DNA of 64,000 nt from Phascolomyces articulosus (GCA_025677815.1 JAIXMP010000032.1:310001-374000); one strand, 5' to 3'. Counted from the first letter of the stretch, positions 44,522 to 59,031 are shown. A program made the numbers and translations. Notes: generated by a model from the letters alone, not told the origin.

Positions 44522-46009
44522 ATGGGAACTATATATACCCTCTTTTTAACACTAGGTCTATTGGCTTCTGGTAAATGAAATTTATCTATATATTATCTAC
44601 CTACACTTCCTTTTTTTTTTACTACAAGAATGTCAAAATAAGGAGTGAAAAAAAAATAACTAATTTCCCTTGGATGTTTCAGGCGTTTCTATACCACTTA
44701 TTTTAACTTTTCAGAATTACCAACCTGTGAATCAAACTACCAATGACCCACCGGTGTATTTTGCTCAACCTTTATTGCAAACTGCCATGATATTCTTGGG
44801 TGAAATTGTATGTATTGTTGTGATTCAGTTAGCAAGTAAAGCTCCTTCACTTTTGGATCGTTCTCTTTTACAAGCAGTCGCTCCACAACAACAACCTCCA
44901 CAACAACCTACACCTGGTTATGGAGATCATCCCGATTGGGCCGCTGCTACAAGGTCAAGTAACTGGGCTCTTATCTGGTTTATCGTTCCAAGTGCTTGTG
45001 ATCTGATTGCTACTACGGTAAAGTTTTTTTTTATTATTATTATTTTACATATAAACATACGATAATATATGAAACACGTTCTTTTTTTTTCTGTAATAAA
45101 AGATATTTTATTAAACTAATATAGAATCATTTGACAACGATAAATAGTTGATGAACTTGGGTTTGATTTATAGTACAGCATCCATCTTTCAAATGGTGAG
45201 AAGTAGTATTGTTGGGTTTTCCGCCATTTTTAGTTTGATTTTCTTATCACGACGATTTCTTGGTTATGAATGGGGAGCTGTGGCTGCGATTCTCATCGGT
45301 ACAACCCTTGTCTGCATGCAAGATGACTGGGTAGGTCCTGCTTACCTTTGTGTTGCTCAACTCTTTGTCGCTGGTCAATTTGTATTGGAAGAATATTTGA
45401 TGGATCGTTATCGTCTTCATCCTTTGAAAGCCATGGGTATTGAAGGCGCGTTTGGTACCGTGTTATTAGTTATTACTATGGTGATTGCCGTCATTTTGGA
45501 TATTGGTGATATGCGTGCAGGTGTGGTACAACTGTTTGATGCTTATGTATTATGGCAATCGGCGCTTGTTTTGGCTTTAATGGTTGCTTTGTTCAACTTC
45601 TTTGGTTTGGCTGTAAGCACACCCGTCGGAGTGCCTGGTCGGAGTGTCATTGACACTTTAAGGTAACAAATGGTTTCACCAAAAAAAGGGATATTTTTTT
45701 TCATTATATGAAAATGACGTTGTTTGTTGGAATGGCAGTTGAACGGGAAAAAAAAAAGAAGAATAAGATTTAGGTTTCAAAAGAGGGTAGGTACTCACGA
45801 TCAATATATATATATTTTGTAGAACAATTCTTATTTGGATTATTGCTATTCATTATGGTTGGGATACTTTCTCTTGGATCCAACTGGGTGGATTTGTTGT
45901 ATTGGTATTGGGTGTTTTTGTATTTAACGGAGTATTTTCGTGGGTGTGGCACCATGCATGCGGACATGCACGTAACAACAACAGCGAGTCGTCACCTTTG
46001 TTGTCGTAA
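44522..46009 (+). CDS. SLC35F6-like membrane transporter (drug/metabolite transporter superfamily)
   Basis: Four exons (44522-44570, 44683-45017, 45148-45662, 45823-46009) close in phase to 361 residues, near the size of animal SLC35F6. Around nine or ten hydrophobic helices are visible, starting with an N-terminal signal-anchor-like helix (YTLFLTLGLLASGV). The fold hallmark is the stretch LMNLGLIYSTASIFQMVRSSIVGFSAIFS and the following RRFLGYEWGAV, equivalent to the EamA/nucleotide-sugar-transporter core. A Gln/Pro-rich loop interrupts the first half (VAPQQQPPQQPTPGYG). The end HARNNNSESSPLLS carries a possible acidic dileucine sorting motif (SSPLL), consistent with the lysosomal/vacuolar location known for SLC35F6. 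The substrate is not known. Convergent with the gene at 46318-47905. Confidence 0.9.
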
Positions 46010-46317
46010 GATGTGACAAAAAAAAAACAAGCAACATATTTTATAACTTGACACACGCAACAAAAAAAACCTATTCCCTAACTTCACTTAAAACACTCAA
46101 TTCGTGCAGTATTTATATATATATATTATAATAAATATAAATAAAAGAAATATATTTCTATATTATAATCCTATCCAACTTATTCCATTTATCCATTCAT
46201 CCTCTCCTTCTCCCCCCCTTTCTTTTGCTTTTTTGGAGACTCCTTAAAAAAAAACCAGACTCGTGGAAAAAAAATGGATATTAGGATATTTAAGGTATGA
46301 AAATGAAGATGAAATAT
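46010..46317. other. Convergent 3' intergenic gap
   Basis: This short AT-rich gap lies between two convergent genes and holds both 3' flanks (AATAAATATAAATAAA near 46132-46147). No other feature is visible. Confidence 0.5.
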
Positions 46318-47905
46318 TTATTTTACTGCTTTTTTTGGTTTTTTCCATTTATTCCTGAGCCGTTGTTCCATCGCATCACCATATTCATCCATAGGTAAAT
46401 GAAAATCACATTCACGCATAGGGGGTATTCTATGTCCAAACGCAAGTATATTTCGTGCACTTCGACGTGCTCCTGAAGGTACTGTTTCATTTTGAGATGC
46501 ACTTTTATGTTTATAAAATGATGTAAATGGTGTTTTGATAGGTGTTGTGCTCTTTTTTGAAGATGCTTGTTGCTGTTGTTGTGATGATGAAGAGGAAGAT
46601 GTAAAAGTAGATAAAGTATTAGATGAAGATGATGCAGGAGGAAGAGAGGGTGGAGGTGATGATGATGCTATAGAGGATAAAGATGTAGATGATGGCACGG
46701 TCGTCATTGTATGTGAAGAAGATGAAGGAGGAGGAGATGCTGGTGGTGAAGCTGGGATAGAGGATATATCAGGTACAATAGGAGGAGACTTATATTCTTC
46801 TTTACGTGATTTTCGTGTTAATCCAAGCATCTCATAACGTCGTAAATGTTCTTCTGCATCATGTAATACTTGACGATATAATACATCAATATCCGGTAAT
46901 ACTTCGGGTAATACTGTTGTTGTATCTATAGAAGAAGGAAAGTTGTCGTCATGATGGCTATCATCCTCCTTTTCTTTATTACTATTATTATTATTATCCA
47001 CTTTTTGAGCCTCATCCTCCTTCTCCTCTTTATCATGATGAATCTCTTGTTGGTGTTTTAATGATGTGGCAATGGCCATAATAATGGATTTATCAGTATG
47101 TCGTATACGTTCAACAAATTGTTGTTGTTGATACATTTCATGCTGTAATCGTTCTTTTTCTCGATTTTTTACTTTTTTTTCTTCTTTTTCATGTTTTCGA
47201 TGTCGTTTAAGATAATATTCTTCGGGTATTGGCTATTTCATTTTATATTTTTATATATCAATAAATGATGCATATGTATTTGTTCTTATATATATATAAA
47301 CGTAAGTAACATATTACCTCAATTTGATGGATAGGTACGTTTGGTAAAGAACGTCTCCTCGGGCGTCGCGGAGGTTTATCAAAAACAGTAAAAACAGGTT
47401 TCACAGTGGGTTGTTGTTCTTTATGGTCTAATAATAGTTCATGTATTTGTTGATCGTCTTGTACCATTGCTACTGGTTGATCTAAAAGATCGCCATTATT
47501 ATTTTCATCGGTAATATAAAGTATAGTATTGGCATCAATATGAGGTTCCAATTTGCCTAGTCATTAGAGACGAGATGAAAAAAAAAAATCAATTTGAAGA
47601 AATGGAAAGTTTATTTTTTTTTTTCGAAAAAGGCGATGAGTACAGATCGATGGGACGAAAAAAAAACAGAGTTTTAATAATAAAAAATAATAAGAATATT
47701 ATTTACTTGATTGTTTTTCTAAAGCGATTTGGACAGCTTCTGTAAGAAAAGAGTGTCTTGGTGGTAAAGCACGTTTTTGTGAAGGTTTTATCTGTTTTTG
47801 TTGTTGACGTGAAGGTGTCGAACGTTTTGAATACTCTTTCATTATTTTTTTGTTCATATAATAATAATCAACTTGGTCTTTTTTTTTAGGTGTGTGTAGC
47901 CTCAA
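46318..47905 (-). CDS. Disordered basic/acidic nuclear-type protein, possibly SAS4-like
   Basis: Three exons (47707-47905, 47318-47556, 46318-47232) close in phase to 450 residues. The central block PEEYYLKRHRKHEKEEKKV followed by REKERLQHEMYQQQ resembles the conserved core of fungal Sas4-type subunits of histone acetyltransferase complexes, but this is recognition by eye only. Upstream are a basic N-terminus (KRALPPRHSFLTEAVQ) and PPRRPRRRSLPNVP; downstream are acidic and Asn runs and a Ser/Pro-rich stretch (SIPASPPASPPPSSSS). No enzyme motif or membrane segment is seen. Nuclear localisation is inferred from the basic clusters. An alternative is an unrelated chromatin or cytoskeletal adaptor. 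Confidence 0.7.
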
Positions 47906-50580
47906 AAAAAAAAAAGCTACAACTTAAAACGCGTCTTTTTTTATTATTTCAACAAAAAAATCATGATATCCAATGAAATTGGAAAGCTGAGTCTTTATTT
48001 TTCTTAGAATGGCATTATGCTTAATTAATCTATGGGTCACCATTCTATATGCGAAACAAGGAACATTGAGCCAATGAATGTTATTGTTAGCATGATTATG
48101 TTTTTACCCTCTTCATCCTTTTGGATTTACTAGTAGCATATTCAAAACTACAGTTTAATTTCTGGATTTGTTCTACTTGAGGTCCATATATGGTGGTAAT
48201 ACGTAAAAAGAAATAATTCCAAAAAGCTGTTGAATAATAGGTCAGTGAATCATATTAGAAAAGATTATTAAAATAAGCTAAGTTTAACACAATATTGGAA
48301 GGGGATAATTCTACATTGATTACACACTAATATTCATCTTTACTATTATTTCACATTATATAATGTAAGTATCATGAAAAAAACAAAGGTATTATTTATT
48401 CGTATTATATTTTTTATTATAAAGATACCCAACTAAAAAGAGAAGGAAATATTTGTAAGTTTATTATATGGAATAAAATGCAACTGTCGATATTATGATG
48501 GACATAATGACCTTCTGAAAGTTGCTCGACACTCGTCACCTAACTAGAACTACCTATCTATCGTTGATGAAAATACATTCTATTGAAAGAACTGTACCTT
48601 ACTATGTATCGATGGGGTCACTTGTTTTACTAATAACACCGCGCTGTTTTTTTGGAGATTAAAATGGGATTTTGAAAGATGAACATGGGGAGGAGCAATG
48701 GTATATTGTCCAGAAACTGAAGATGGTTGTCATCAAGTAGAAGATGTCGTCTATTCTATATCTGAACAAGAAAATGTATCATTGTAATTTCATTCTAGCA
48801 CTCAACATTATATTCACCATGATTCATGATCATTATTGTAAAGGTGATGAAGGTAAAAATTCTGCTATTAACGTTGTAATTGGAAACTTGCCTGGTTGTG
48901 CATTACCTGCTTTATCCACTGATTATCCGTGTAATTCAAGTTGGATTAAAAGTAATGATCTAGAAAGGTCTTTATCATCGAGATTCATTACTTATGGTAA
49001 CGCCACTCTTAAAGATGGTAAATTAAACGTACAATTCTGGAAAACCATTACTGATAGTAATATTATGAAACTTCCATTTGGTCAAGGTAGACTTGATTGT
49101 ACTGGTGTCTTTGCTAGTAATAGTTTATGACTGAATTCATCGTTTTCAACAAGAGAATGGTTCACTAGAAAAAACAGTAGTTTTGATCTTGAGTAAACCA
49201 TCGAAGGAAGCAAATCTGCCTCCAGATGTGTACAATGAAGTAGAGTCGTATAACTTTGAAATGAATTGCTTACAAATTAGACTAGTAAATGACTATATTC
49301 CTCTATCTTACACCTAACACAATGGATATTGATCTAGGGCAGCATGAATGTTTTCATAATGATTTTTGTCCCTTGGATTGGTAAAAAAAAGCTCATTAAG
49401 TAGATTGTATGTTTATTAGTAGTTATTATAAAACGTCTTCACGGACAGTTAGTTATATATAGTAGGCCAATCGCAAATTATATGGATCGTGTAAATAAAA
49501 AAAAGAGCATCTATTATTACTACAACATGATTAACTTTATCCATTATTATTTTCATTTTATCCTACATAATATGATTTCTTTTCTCGGTTGACTGAAAAT
49601 GTAAAGAGAAGTGATATTTATGAAAAAAAAGAAGTTTGTAATGCAATAGCGTATAGGCGCATATCTTTCCACCTTATATAATAAGTTAAGCTCCTCGTTA
49701 TACTACATAATTTGACTCATAGTAGTAGCATGTTTCTAGATTATAGAATGACTTGTATTACCAATTGAATGACTAGTATCCGAATGTTTTGTAATTATTG
49801 GATTGATTTAAAAGGAATATTATGCCACATCTTTCCACTCTCCAGACAGAAACATCCATGCATCATTTATAAACACTATAAAAACATACGTCACTTCTTG
49901 TCATCATTTTTCATCTTCAATAGCAGTAGAGCGAAATGGTTCCATATCTTTTATAATATAAAAAAAACCATGCATTGTATAATCGCACAATGACAGGCCT
50001 CTATTTAACCATTTTGTTAAGAATGGAAATAGATGATGTAGTCTTCTCTATCCATAAATAGTATATTCATCTTGGAGTGGGATTTTCACTAGTAGTAGTA
50101 CCGAGTTTACGAAATTTATCATAACAGATATTTCATCTTTCTCCTCTATCTATCAACCTTCATTTGATATATCTTCTTATTATGATAAAACAAGAAAAAA
50201 AGAATTTATAAAACATTAAATATATAAGATTGGATGAAACCAAAAAAGAAATAGAAGGAAGGATAAAAAGGCTGGAACCTATCGGAATAGGTTAAAATGT
50301 TTCTTTTTGGGAGTCGGCTGCATGTTCTTCCAGACACCTATGAGCGGTAAATAAAATGTTCCGTTTGTTTGATTTGCATTTGCATGTCCGGGAAAAATCG
50401 ATTTTCGCGACTATATAAAGCAACAGCCAAATCTCATCTTTTAAATCAACTTCTTGAAAAAAAAAAGTGGAGAAGTTCACTTAGTCTGTAGGGCTTTAAA
50501 TTTTATTTTTGTTATTTTTTTCCTCTCTCTTCCTCTCTCTCTCTCTCTATTTTCTCCCTCCCTTTATATATATCTATAGA
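47906..50580. other. Gene-poor region with a broken small secreted-protein locus
   Basis: Apart from the relic at 48690-49320 I see no gene here. The left edge (47906-48000) is the presumed promoter of the minus-strand gene. The right edge has a strong CT-rich leader directly before the PRELI gene (50515-50580). Confidence 0.5.
48690..49317 (+). pseudogene. Broken small secreted-protein gene
   Basis: A frame ending at TGA 49128-49130 contains a signal-like N-terminus (MYHCNFILALNIIFTMIHD) followed by a Cys-containing mature region (NLPGCALPALSTDYPCNSSW, FGQGRLDCTGVF). A second protein-like frame follows at once in another register (HRFQQENGSLEKTVVLIL, PPDVYNEVESYNFEMN) and stops at about 49317. 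A third short frame precedes it (MVYCPETEDGCHQVEDVVYS at about 48700-48786). The three pieces suggest one Cys-rich secreted protein with frameshifts, or exons whose splice sites I cannot see. No family recognised. Confidence 0.45.
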
Positions 50581-51437
50581 ATGAAACTTTTTAAATCAGT
50601 TCATGATTTCCAATATGAATGGAGTCTTGTTTCTGCTGCTAATTGGCAGAAATATCCTAATGAACATTGTACTCATGTTCATGCAGTCGATGTATTGGAT
50701 AGACGTTTAGATCCTGAAACAGGTGTTTTGACAACTGAACGTTTAATTACAGTTAACCAGAGTGTACCTAGACTTATCATGAAGGTAAAACGCACTCTTA
50801 ATTTTTTTTCTTTTTTTGCGATTATCTCTCTATCCATGATTGATTTATAGATTTAGCATTATATTAATTATATAATCATGTACCATATTCAATAGTTATT
50901 GGGTGGTGACTCTAACGCACAATATGTACGAGAAATTTCAATTATTGATCCAAAGAAAAAAACATTGACGATGCGGAGCCAAAACTTGACCATGTCTAAT
51001 CTCTTATCAGTGGAGGAAGAAATTGAATACAGTGTACATCCCGAAGATTCCAATAAGTATGTTATTATTATTATGATTATGAACGCATGGATGGCGATGA
51101 CGATGATATAGGATGTATAGAACTAATGATATAATGGTTAGAACTCAATTTTCACAACAAGCTACTATTTCAGCAGGAAGTATGATGACTCGCTGGGCGA
51201 GTGTATTAGAAGATTTTTCAATTAAACGATTTCAACAAAATGCCGCTGTTGGTCGAGAAGGGTTTAGTAAGGTAAAGTTTGTGGATAATGATAATAGTTA
51301 TAATAAGAATGAATTGAATTTGATGGTTAATAATAATAACTATATAAAAACAATAGGTTCTTGAACGATTTGTAGTCATGGCAGAAGCATCACAACAAGA
51401 ACAACAAAAAAACATCAAATCGAATAACGATCACTAA
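50581..51437 (+). CDS. PRELI/MSF1-domain mitochondrial lipid carrier (Ups2/Slowmo-like)
   Basis: Four exons (50581-50784, 50896-51056, 51142-51271, 51357-51437) close in phase to 191 residues. The PRELI domain covers nearly the whole protein: MKLFKSVHDFQYEWSLVSAA, WQKYPNEHCTHVHAVDVLDR, LTTERLITV, YVREISIIDPKKKTL, EEIEYSVHPEDSNKT, and ERF near the end. The VDVLDR and KYPN elements are typical of the Slowmo/Ups2 branch, which in complex with Mdm35 carries phosphatidylserine between mitochondrial membranes; the Ups1 branch carries phosphatidic acid. Assignment to the Ups2 branch is by eye. A Gln/Lys-rich tail follows the domain. The leader has a long CT tract right up to the ATG. Confidence 0.92.
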
Positions 51438-52115
51438 CGCCACCTTTTACTTCTTCTTTTTTTTATAAAATCACATGCTTGAATTTTTAAAATCATCATC
51501 TTATCCTCCTCTTCCTTATTATTATTATTTATACATACCCAAGACACCAACTCCTTCGAAAACAAGCAACATTCATCATAACAAGTTAGTCAACCTCACC
51601 AAAAAAAAAGCATTTTTCATCCTATAGAGCAACTATTTTATATATTCCATTTTTTTTATTAGATTCTTTTTTCTTTTTTTTTTTTTTGTACAGCTCTCAA
51701 TTGATTATTATTTGTAATATTTTGTAAAGAAAATACACTTTGTTCTTCTTCAATTTTATATATATTATATGTAAAAGTATATATAAAAAAAAGTATTTTA
51801 GATTAGAAATAATAATAAAAAACAATCTCTTTAATCATTCATGGGGTTTATATAAATTTATATAAAATAATTCTCGCACGGCCATTTTTAATAACCCACA
51901 TTTGAACATTGTGACTTAAAAGAATCAACTGAAATTGGTCAGCGTAAAACTTAATTCATAAATTTCCCTTTTCTCTTTTTCTTTTTCACTTTTTTTTTTC
52001 ATTTTCAATTACGTCTCCCTTTCTCTCCCCCCAACAAACACATACACAACAACAACAACAACAACAACAACCGATAACTATAATTACTCCTTTCCTTTTA
52101 ATATAAACAATTATT
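51438..52115. other. Intergenic region upstream of PEX16
   Basis: Non-coding, with poly-T runs and a pyrimidine-rich segment at 51960-52030 followed by a (CAA)n run just before the PEX16 start. Probably the PEX16 promoter and leader. Confidence 0.5.
52047..52071. repeat. Trinucleotide repeat (CAA)n in the PEX16 leader
   Basis: About eight CAA/ACA units lie 45 bases before the PEX16 ATG. CAA repeats in 5' leaders are unstructured and can help translation; that role here is inference. Confidence 0.85.
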
Positions 52116-53819
52116 ATGGAATACCTAACAAAATATGATGATTTTTTATTAAAGAATGCTTCACAAATTACTGGTATTGAAGCATCACTTCGATCTTTAA
52201 CTTATATTTTACCAGGTAATATAAAAAAAAAGTAGAATTATATGTATATTTTTTATGCTTATAAAAAAGAATTGTAGGTCGTTTCCACGACGCCGAGTTT
52301 GCATCACAAGCAGGTAAGTAGTATATTGAAATATAGCATCCTCTTTTTTTCTTCTCACGCCTTCTATATACAAAAAACCTATCCTTTAAAGAAACAAAGA
52401 ACTGTCAAGAAATGCTTGGACAATAACAGTTTTTCGGGAAGGGGGAAAGAAGGAGAAGAGGGATTATAGGGGAGAGAGAAAAGAAAAAGAATAAAAACTA
52501 ACCAAACTATATATATATATATATACTTTATCAATATTTTAAACAGTTTATGCTGCTTTAAACTTACTTGGTTTATATCACAATGCCATCTTACGACGAG
52601 CAGCACATAACCATGCTGAAGAAAGTAAATCTGAGCATGAAGAATCAGCATTCAACAAGTATATTAATTTTTGGTCAAGTCATTCTCCCATGCACAAACG
52701 TTGTTCGACCTTATTATCCATTATCTCCTATACCCAAGTCTTGATGGAAATGGGCGTGTTGAAAAAATGGGGCAAACAAGCCCAATGGCGATGGATTGCC
52801 ATTTTGGAAGCTATCAAAGTGGCCCTTCGTTTGTCACTTTTCAAATTAACATCAAATCGTATGATCATGTACCCTCATCACTTACAACGGGATGTGGATC
52901 CAGCTTCTTTGGAACGAAGTCGACGATTGGACAGTGTACCAGAACGATGGACAGGAGAACGATCGGGTGTAGAAATGCCAATGATGCGATCCACTATTGA
53001 ATTTGATAATGCCAAGGCAGCTCAAGTACAACAACAACAAAGAGGTCGACAAGGTGGTGTACGCAAGTTTACCGATGTCACCGATTATTTAATGTCTAAG
53101 GTATTAACACCTGAAAAATTACGCCGTCCAGATCAAATGGTACATATTATGAATGCTATTGGTAAATCAGGTGAAGTGTTGTATATTTTACGACCCTTGC
53201 TTTATGTATTGGCTGTATTGAAATATGGTCGATTATCTTGGAAACCTTGGTTATTATCTTTGGCTGTCGAATTATTATCTCAAGCCATGGTACGTCAGGC
53301 GTTTGAACAACCTCATGGTGGTCGATCCAAAATGATGCCCCTTGAAAAACAAGAATATGCACGACGATTGCAGCTACTATGGCTAAATTTGTTAAGAGGT
53401 GCATTTTATATTCGCGTTACTAGGTAAAAAAATTGTCAATGATTTTTTTTTTGTGTGTGGGGTTTTTTTATTTTAAGATGACAGATCTTATTGCTCCCCC
53501 GCTCGCCATCCGTTATAATGATGAAAGATGATAATTTTTTGCAATGTTTCACACTAAAACTGATCGGGTATGATTTATATTATTGTAATATTTTATAGAC
53601 CACGCTTAGAGCGTTTCTGTAACTCCGTGGAAAATAAACCTGTGGTATCTCTTGTTGGAGGTAAATATATTATTATTATTAATAACAAGGGTCTATCCTA
53701 TATTGAATAGGTAACCATGATATACTCATTACCATCATGTTTTTTTATTATTATTAGGTATCTTACGTGATTATCTACCTCTTTGGCAAAACATTTACTT
53801 TTACACTTCTGCTTCATAA
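52116..53819 (+). CDS. PEX16: Peroxin 16 (peroxisomal membrane biogenesis)
   Basis: Five exons (52116-52215, 52278-52313, 52547-53423, 53599-53660, 53758-53819) close in phase to 378 residues, the usual Pex16 size. Family features are the N-terminus YDDFLLKNASQITGIEASLRSLTYILPGRF, the AEFASQAVYAALNLLGLYHN segment, WRWIAILEAIKVALRL, and the C-terminal YILRPLLYVLAVLKYG. The end matches the family pattern of a membrane-embedded region plus GGILRDYLPLWQNIYFYTS. Pex16 sits in the ER and peroxisome membrane and recruits Pex3 for membrane-protein insertion. It is kept in filamentous fungi and animals but is missing in Saccharomyces. The 36-base second exon is small but in phase. Confidence 0.95.
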
Positions 53820-54122
53820 ATATAATAATAGTAATAAAATAAAGCTGAAATTTACCACTCATTTTGGGTCTTTTTTCTTGTCCCGAACTTTATATTTTTT
53901 TGTTGGATCGAAACCTTCTTTTTCACTCTCTTTCTCTCTGCCACTCCTTTTTTTTTTCATTCATACATAACCTCCTGAATATATTAAATACACTTCTTCT
54001 TCCTCTTTTTTATATACCTCTTTTTCAACATATATTAAAAAAAAGGGAACCAAACATATATCCCTCTTATAATATATATACAAACACCAAAAAAAAACCT
54101 ATCATAGACACATATATATAAC
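53820..54122. other. Spacer between PEX16 and the GT62 gene
   Basis: T-rich and pyrimidine-rich leader sequence; probably contains the promoter of the glycosyltransferase gene. No coding sequence is visible. Confidence 0.5.
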
Positions 54123-55275
<1,153 letters not shown>

Positions 55276-55301
55276 TATATCCTCCTCTTTCTCTTCTCCC
55301 T

Positions 55302-55332
<31 letters not shown>

Positions 55333-57469
55333 CCAGCACAATCTATTACATATATCTCTACACATTCCGACATTTTCTTGTGCAAAATAGAGAGGGAGAA
55401 AGAAAGAAGCATTTCAAACTTTCTTTTGGTATGTATCTGAATCGCCTTATTTCAAAAAAAAAAAAAAAAAAAACAGACGATCACTTACACTTCTTGTTTT
55501 CCCTATTTGCATCCACCCACTTTTTATTCTACGTATTCTTTGTTTGTTGTTTTTCTTTATAACTCACATATCTTATTTATTCCTTTTTGTTTTGTGTTTT
55601 TTTTCTATATATTACCTCATATTACATCTGAACTCACTCTTTATTATTATTATTATTATTTACTATTATTATTATTATTAATGACTTCTTGTACGATTCA
55701 TGGGTAAAAAGTGGTTTTTTTTTCCATTGTATTATTATAAAACGACACACATCAACACACTACATCGCTCCATTATATGATGATGCTTTTTTTTTTTAGA
55801 ATTTATATGTATATAGAATTATCACAATTAGAAAAAAAAGAATAGCTGTATTTTTTTTATATATACTGCGTATAGTAATTGACATAAAAAAATGATGTCT
55901 ATGTCTATAATTGAGGATTAAAATGCATGAGTACTGTGAAATGGGTGTAAATTATTAATTCATGCAGGTAGTAATAGGTGTTTTTAGACCATTGTTACAT
56001 AAAAAAAAGATCTTCAGAATAAATGCTATTTATACTTTAATACATTCGAGAATAATTCAAACCGCAAAAGCATGAGCAACAGTGAAACCTTAATAATCTA
56101 TTTATGTGATCGTCTAATAAAAGTAGTTTCTCGTGGAAAAAAAGGAACGTGCCTGAGTAGCAAACTCATGAGTTTAAATTAACCATGCATAGCTGTTGTT
56201 GTTTCACGTTATGCTTAGCACTCTATCTTTGGAAGGAGAGGAAGAAAGGTAAAGAACATTAGCAAAAGCGAATACATAGAAGAGTTGTTAATAAGTAAAA
56301 AAAAAAAAAAAAAAAGATATAAAAAAAATTATGGTGTTTCCTATCGTATCCTCTTTCAAAGGAAATAAAGATCGACAATTGTTATAAATAAGAAGACGGA
56401 GATGTCAATAGCAATGAGATGACCGACAATATCACTGTTAAATTACCAAAAAAGTAGTATTAACATCAGTACCATAGAATGGTACGACCAACAAGTGATT
56501 TTATGTATTTTTAGAAAATATTTTACTCAGTCAACAGTTCCACAAATCCTATAAAACATTTTGACAGGAGCATCTTTCACTTACTATAAGGTTATATAAT
56601 ACAAGCGAGAGATTGCAAATCGGACAAGATGAGAATAGCGAAAATCTATTGGGAGTAATATTGGATGATGAAGCACATGTGAAGTTTAAACGACGATCCA
56701 TCATGTATCTTTCTTACGCGTGTGTCTTCCACATTGCTTCAGTCGTTTATAATTATTTATAATTCATACAGAATGTCATTCTAGCCACCCTCAAATGATT
56801 CAAATAATTAAACTATTATTTAAAAGAATTATTAATACCTATTATCAGCATTCCTTCTTTCTACAAGACATGTTTTAATTTCATGAAAGATATTAAAAAT
56901 GATTTACCACTACGCAATTGAATATTATTCATTGATATTCACTGCGCCAAGTTCATATCGTTTTCAAGGAATTTTTCAATCGATGTATCTGATAACTAGG
57001 ATCACTCTTCAATGCATTACATACTCGTTTACATGGTGTTCAAGTACATTAAGCACTACTGTTCATTTACCGATCCTCTCTGCTGTCTATCATGTGTGTT
57101 TATTAGACATTTCACTCAAATACCTGCCTTCATAGGTTTATAGATGGGGCGGTATATTTTAGGAATTAGTTCCCACAGTATATAGAGTGGATTCTGAAAA
57201 GCCGGTAATTTTAAAAAAATACGTGGCAATCCAGAAAACCAACACTTGGTGCTGGGAGAGTAAAAGCCCATTCTAATCCTGAAAAAATGATTACTCTCCC
57301 CCTTAATATAAACCATGTGGTCTATTGTTTATGCATATAAAACCATCATCATTCTTTTTTATTTTTATCTTTTTCTTTCTTTTTCGTCCACTTCATATCA
57401 TCCACCACGTATATAAATATATACATTCTTCATTGATATTGGCATTGTTATGTATATATATAGTAAATA
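55276..57469. other. Intergenic region with microsatellites
   Basis: No gene visible across 2.2 kb. It has a CT run (55302-55327), an A18-like run at about 55455-55472, an ATT-rich patch near 55650 and a second A-run near 56298-56315. The segment 57320-57469 before the next gene is pyrimidine- and AT-rich promoter-like sequence. Confidence 0.5.
55302..55327. repeat. Microsatellite (CT)n
   Basis: A pure CT dinucleotide run of about 13 units just after the GT62 stop codon. Confidence 0.95.
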
Positions 57470-59031
57470 ATGGAATTATCGAAACAAGGTCAATTGATTC
57501 AAACCACCGGTGTCAATTTGGTTGGACTCTGGTGTCCTTCCTTTGCTAAAATAAACCAAAAACTTTATGTTTTCGGTGGAGGTGGTGTCGTAAGAAATGG
57601 TTTAAACGTATTGGATTTACGTACTATGCGCTGGGAGCCAGTCAAGGTAAAAAAAAGCAAACAAACGAACTGTTGTGGTATAGAATAATCTGACTACACC
57701 ACCTCCGTTTTCAAATAGTTTTCCATCTTTTGATATTTATATCTGTTTTTAAAGAATATCAAAGGTACTCCTCCCAGCAAACGATATGGCCATACGTTGA
57801 GTCAATGGAATAATCATCTAATTGTGTTTAGTATGTTTTTTTATGACACTTAATTATTGCTTTAAACAAAAATGAAGCGTAAAAAAAATAAGCATTATAA
57901 AGTGTCAGGCATCTCTGTCCATGAGTATTCAATTTATTTATACTATATATTATATACCCTAGGCGGCTGCGGCGAGGAAAATGAGTATTACAATGATATG
58001 CATATGTTTAATTTGGACACATCGACATGGATCCAACCTAATACTAAGAATAATAAAAAAGAAAAAACAGAGAGATATTTGCATAGCGTGGTTGTTTTTG
58101 ATGATAAGTTATTTGTCTATTGTGGTTTTTCAAAAGATTCAGAACATAGTAAGCATACTACATCTATATGTATATTGATACGCTGCTATGATCCGTTTAT
58201 TTTATTACCCCTGTTTTGGCTAATAATCAATGAAATATAATTATTAGTTACCTACGTTTTAAAAGAAATGAATGTTTCGGATTTGAAGACATTTGTTTGG
58301 TCTACTTACCGCAAAGGAATCAAACGACGCTATGATCATTCTGCAATACTTGTAAAGAATAAAATGTATATTTATGCTGGCAAAGACTATGCTAGCAAGA
58401 ATGTTTCTGATCTATTTGTCATTCACCTCAATGAGGAAGAAAAAACAAAACCACATCCCTATATGGTACACCTTGTACAAACATCAAGTAACAGTGAGAT
58501 GGTGCCGCTCAAGGGCTTACATTACTGCAAAGCGATAGGGAATAAGAAAATATTTGTATTTGGACGTTTTTATTTGGACGCCAAAGAAAATGGTACTAGT
58601 CAAGAGAATGATATATATTCTTACTATGATGGTATATGGTTCCTCGATCTAGAAACTTTGAACTGGAAACGATATCATGAATCTTTGACATACGAGGATT
58701 ATAACAAGTTTAATAATGGAAGATGGAATTACTTTACCATTGTCAATCGTACCAATATCATGCTACATGAACAACGATATGACATTATCAATAATGATAA
58801 AGAATTATTGTTTTTGCTTGGCAACACGAATTCATTTCGACCCCAAGGGTATGATCACTTCAGGTAATTGACATTCAGTTCATGAGTTGTTGTTTTTTTA
58901 GGGGGGAGGGAAGAAAGCACAGGAGAACCCTTAGCTAATTTATAATCAATAGAGATGCTCTCATCCTTGATGTCGAAGAACCATCACCAACGCAGGAGGG
59001 ATATCAAGACTTTCTTCGTGCAAAGTATTAA
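57470..59031 (+). CDS. Cytosolic kelch-repeat protein
   Basis: Five exons (57470-57646, 57755-57830, 57963-58148, 58248-58863, 58953-59031) close in phase to 377 residues. Kelch blades are visible as hydrophobic strands ending in glycine pairs with a later Trp: KLYVFGGGGVVRNGLNVLDLRTMRWEPV, RYGHTLSQWNNHLIVFSGGC, MHMFNLDTSTWIQP, RYLHSVVVFDDKLFVYCGF, RYDHSAILVKNKMYIYAGKD, IFVFGRF. There are about six blades, the usual number for a closed propeller. No signal peptide, TM helix, F-box or BTB domain is seen, so it is probably a soluble scaffold of the Tea1/Kel1 or RNB-kelch type without the extra domains. The partner is unknown. It is not a close relative of the membrane kelch genes at the left of the window. 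Confidence 0.88.

Noticed and set aside
46535..46837. Plus-strand Asp/Glu-rich frame
   Set aside because: Antisense shadow of the Ser/Pro-rich exon of the possible SAS4-like gene.
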